From assembly GCA_017479035.1 (NCBI GenBank), contig JAFVCR010000065.1, positions 1 through 8,444 on the forward strand: a DNA stretch of 8,444 nucleotides. Direction: 5' to 3'. The notes beneath the pieces are model-generated. The model was not told where the DNA came from. It searched no databases and saw only the letters and a list, made by a program, of their open reading frames with translations. Shown piece by piece: positions 6,776 through 8,444 of this stretch. Origin of the DNA: Kiritimatiellia bacterium. GTDB lineage: Bacteria; Verrucomicrobiota; Kiritimatiellia; RFP12; UBA1067. The stretch's first letter is position 1; each line of letters begins with the position of its first letter. A program made the translations under genes and the position numbers.

Positions 6776-7930
6776 ATGGAAACGGTGTTGTTCATCACGG
6801 ATTTGCACACGGGCGCGCACGTACTCGAACTTGCCGGCGTTTTCGAGCGCGCGGCGGTGCACGGGTGGCGGGTGATAGAGGTGGAGCGCGACCGCGCCTC
6901 GCAGCCGTTGGCGGAGTCGTTCAAGACGTGGAATCCGGCCGGGTGCATCATGGAGTGCGGCAAACTGACCGATGCCATCGATACTTCCGCTTTCGCCAAC
7001 GTGCCGATCGTATATATCGACCCCGACCGAAAAACCATCGCACGCGGCGCGAACTGCGTAACAAACGATGCCTCCGCCATAGCCGGCCGCGCTGCCGATG
7101 AACTCATGAAACTTGACAACGCCTCCTACGCATACGTCGCGTGGCGCGCACCCACTCCCTGGAGCGTAAGCCGGGGCGAGGCTTTCATGCGCATCATGCG
7201 TGCCGGCAACAAGCGTTTCCATTTATACGACAAACCCTGGCAGGATACATGCCAGATCCAGAAGGATCTCGCCCGCTGGCTGAAGCCGCTCCCCAGACCC
7301 ATAGGCATTTTCGCCGCGAACGACCATGTGGCGGAGCAGGTGGCCGGGGCATGTCAATTGGCTGGGCTCGAGAGTCCGCGCGATGCGGCGATCATCGGCG
7401 TGGACAACGATGAACTCGCGTGCGAGAACTGCGTGCCTACGCTCAGTTCCATAGAACCTGATTTCAAAGAGGCCGGCCGCCTTGCGGCTGATCTCCTTGC
7501 AGAGATATTGGCGAATCCTGCGCAGAAACCGAAGCATCTGCATTTCGGCCCCGTGGCACTGCACCGCCGGCAGTCGACCCGCAGCGTAAATACGGGCGAC
7601 ATCCGCATCATTCGCGCAGTGGAGCACATCCGCCGCGATGCGGTGAACGGCCTCACCGCCGCGCAGATCATAGCAGAGATAGGTCTGTCACGCCGGCTTG
7701 CGGAAAAACGTTTCCTTGCCGCGACCGGGCGAACCATTCTTGGTGAAATCCAAGAAATGCGTTTCGCTCGCGTGTTGAGGCTTCTGGAAACCACGGATTT
7801 GCCAATTGGGCAGATAGCAGGACTGTGTGGATGGGAGTCCGACTCGTACCTCAAACGTTTCTTCAAAGCTCGTACGGGCATGACACTCCGTGAATGGCGT
7901 GCAAAGCATACCACCCCTGCAAAGGCTTGA
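6776..7930 (+). CDS. XylR-type transcriptional regulator (LacI-like sugar-binding domain plus AraC HTH)
   Basis: This is a cytoplasmic DNA-binding regulator of 384 aa, close to the 392 aa of E. coli XylR. Residues 1 to about 265 form a periplasmic-binding-protein-like sensor of the LacI/XylR class. It opens with a first beta strand VLFITDLHTG, contains AANDHVAEQV around 180-189 and GVDNDEL at 208-214, and continues with LSSIEPD. Residues 275-384 are an AraC-family DNA-binding domain with two helix-turn-helix units, around TAAQIIAEIGLSRRLAEKRF (from 294) and IGQIAGLCGW...YLKRFF (from 344). The family senses a monosaccharide such as xylose and activates sugar-use genes. No such gene is adjacent here, so the ligand is unknown. 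The start at 6776 is preferred over 6749 because the family begins at this beta strand and because of the promoter position. An 11-nt match to the palindrome array lies inside the gene at 6976-6986. Confidence 0.9.
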   Translation: METVLFITDLHTGAHVLELAGVFERAAVHGWRVIEVERDRASQPLAESFKTWNPAGCIMECGKLTDAIDTSAFANVPIVYIDPDRKTIARGANCVTNDASAIAGRAADELMKLDNASYAYVAWRAPTPWSVSRGEAFMRIMRAGNKRFHLYDKPWQDTCQIQKDLARWLKPLPRPIGIFAANDHVAEQVAGACQLAGLESPRDAAIIGVDNDELACENCVPTLSSIEPDFKEAGRLAADLLAEILANPAQKPKHLHFGPVALHRRQSTRSVNTGDIRIIRAVEHIRRDAVNGLTAAQIIAEIGLSRRLAEKRFLAATGRTILGEIQEMRFARVLRLLETTDLPIGQIAGLCGWESDSYLKRFFKARTGMTLREWRAKHTTPAKA

Positions 7931-8069
7931 TCGGCAAGGGGAAAAACGGAGCACCGCGCCGGGATTTTGTGTTTTGTCCCCGGAGATGAAGAAGGGGGAT
8001 TCCCCGGGAAAAGGGAGAAAGACCGGGTGGAGATAAACTGCGGAATGCGCGGAAAGGGGAGATATGCAA
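7931..8069. other. Non-coding stretch after the regulator
   Basis: No gene is supported. A weak CCGGG/CCCGG stem (7959-7963 with 7979-7983) and a GGGG-ATT-CCCC hairpin (7995-8005) are present, but neither is followed by a T run. A 17-nt block at 7963-7979 matches 6674-6690 with one mismatch, so the regulator gene lies between two near-copies. Confidence 0.5.
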
Positions 8070-8141
8070 TGCTCGCACAAAGTACACAATGTTCACGAAG
8101 TTTTTGAAGACTTTGCGGATTTTGTGGACTTTGTGTGAGCA
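8070..8141. repeat. 31-bp imperfect hairpin beside the CRISPR array
   Basis: The arms 8070-8100 and 8111-8141 pair over 31 positions around a 10-nt loop: 24 Watson-Crick, 4 G-U and 3 mismatches. The outer 20 positions (8070-8089 with 8122-8141) are the best matched. The right arm also shows a 9-bp near-period (GACTTTGCG, GATTTTGTG, GACTTTGTG). The compensating G-U pairs and low-complexity CACAAAGT motif resemble dispersed intergenic elements. It ends 40 bp before the first CRISPR repeat, and on the minus strand it lies downstream of the array, where it could fold at the 3' end of the precursor transcript. No T run follows on either strand. Confidence 0.7.
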
Positions 8142-8180
8142 CTTCAATATATATTAAGAATATAGGTTAACTGCGGATTT

Positions 8181-8444
8181 GTTTCAATTCACGCGCCCGC
8201 GTGGGGCGCGACCAGGGGATAATCATCCTCTGCAAATGTTTATTTGCGGTTTCAATTCACGCGCCCGCGTGGGGCGCGACCGGAGGGTGCGCAATGAAAG
8301 CATACAAGGGATTCGTTTCAATTCACGCGCCCGCGTGGGGCGCGACGCATCCTCCCCGCTTTCCGCCCCGCGCCTTGCATCGGTTTCAATTCACGCGCCC
8401 GCGTGGGGCGCGACTTTCTTTGCGGCTTCCTTTGCCGCCTCTAT
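8181..8444 (-). CRISPR. CRISPR array, type I-C-like repeat, trailer end
   Basis: Four identical 32-nt repeats lie at 8181-8212, 8249-8280, 8315-8346 and 8383-8414. Spacers are 36, 34 and 36 nt, and a fourth (8415 on) is cut by the window edge. On the minus strand each repeat starts GTCGCGCCCC and ends GAATTGAAAC, with GCGCCC/GGGCGC able to form a stem. This is the usual type I-C (Cas5d-processed) form, in which the 3' end of the repeat becomes the crRNA 5' handle. The crRNA strand is therefore minus, and the leader and cas operon should lie to the right. The left end would then be the old, trailer end, although its terminal repeat shows no decay. AT-rich DNA at 8142-8170 could be mistaken for a leader. 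No cas gene is in the window. Confidence 0.97.

Noticed and set aside
4355..8006. Shared 11-mer GGGATTCCCCG at 4355-4365 and 7996-8006
   Set aside because: It is short, self-complementary in part and GC-rich. Pairs of shared 11-mers are expected by chance in a window of this size.
8064..8138. 24-codon ORF with GGGGAG nearby before the CRISPR array
   Set aside because: It is made of the hairpin and the 9-bp period of the repeat (EDFADFVDFV), and the ribosome-binding site is too close to the ATG.
7354..8142. 262-codon minus-strand frame over the regulator and the region after it
   Set aside because: It is antisense to a well-supported regulator and extends into repeat DNA. No domain is recognisable.
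8142..8180. AT-rich stretch as a CRISPR leader on the left
   Set aside because: Repeat orientation (ATTGAAAC at the 3' end on the minus strand) fits type I-C transcription from the right, so this is more likely trailer-side DNA.

Overview
The window holds three well-supported protein genes, a CRISPR array running off the right edge, and several stretches of structured or repetitive non-coding DNA. The DNA is GC-rich. A bacterium of the PVC superphylum (Lentisphaerota, Kiritimatiellota or Verrucomicrobiota type) is my best guess. It rests on a XylR-like sugar regulator, a Rho with a long disordered N-terminus, and intergenic repeats of a kind I associate with that group. This is recollection, not a search result.

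Layout, left to right. (1) Positions 1-386 carry no convincing gene. They hold a leftward sigma70-like promoter (104-132), a small dyad (13-27), five copies of a 14-bp palindrome set exactly 22 bp apart (197-302), and an intrinsic terminator for dnaE (326-361). (2) dnaE, the replicative DNA polymerase III alpha subunit, runs leftward from 4244 to 387. (3) The divergent intergenic region 4245-4687 holds near-consensus promoters for dnaE and rho. Between them lies a composite repeat bounded by inverted 7-bp tandem repeats. (4) rho, the transcription terminator, occupies 4688-6448 and has a Q/N/R-rich disordered N-terminal extension. (5) Positions 6449-6775 hold at most a doubtful 65-codon ORF and a promoter placed so that the next mRNA would be leaderless. 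(6) A XylR/AraC-type regulator occupies 6776-7930. (7) Positions 7931-8180 are non-coding and contain a 31-bp imperfect hairpin. (8) A type I-C-like CRISPR array starts at 8181, with four identical 32-nt repeats visible. Its repeat orientation implies transcription on the minus strand from beyond the right edge. No cas gene is in the window.

How the parts relate: dnaE and rho are housekeeping genes driven by back-to-back promoters. The regulator has no sugar gene next to it here. The most unusual item is the phased palindrome array (197-302). It sits between the dnaE terminator and the next leftward promoter, and looks like a multi-site protein-binding array for an off-window gene or for a DNA-maintenance function. 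Two CRISPR spacers are also notable. One reads as a Shine-Dalgarno plus start codon and the first seven codons of a gene. The other can fold almost entirely into two adjacent hairpins.
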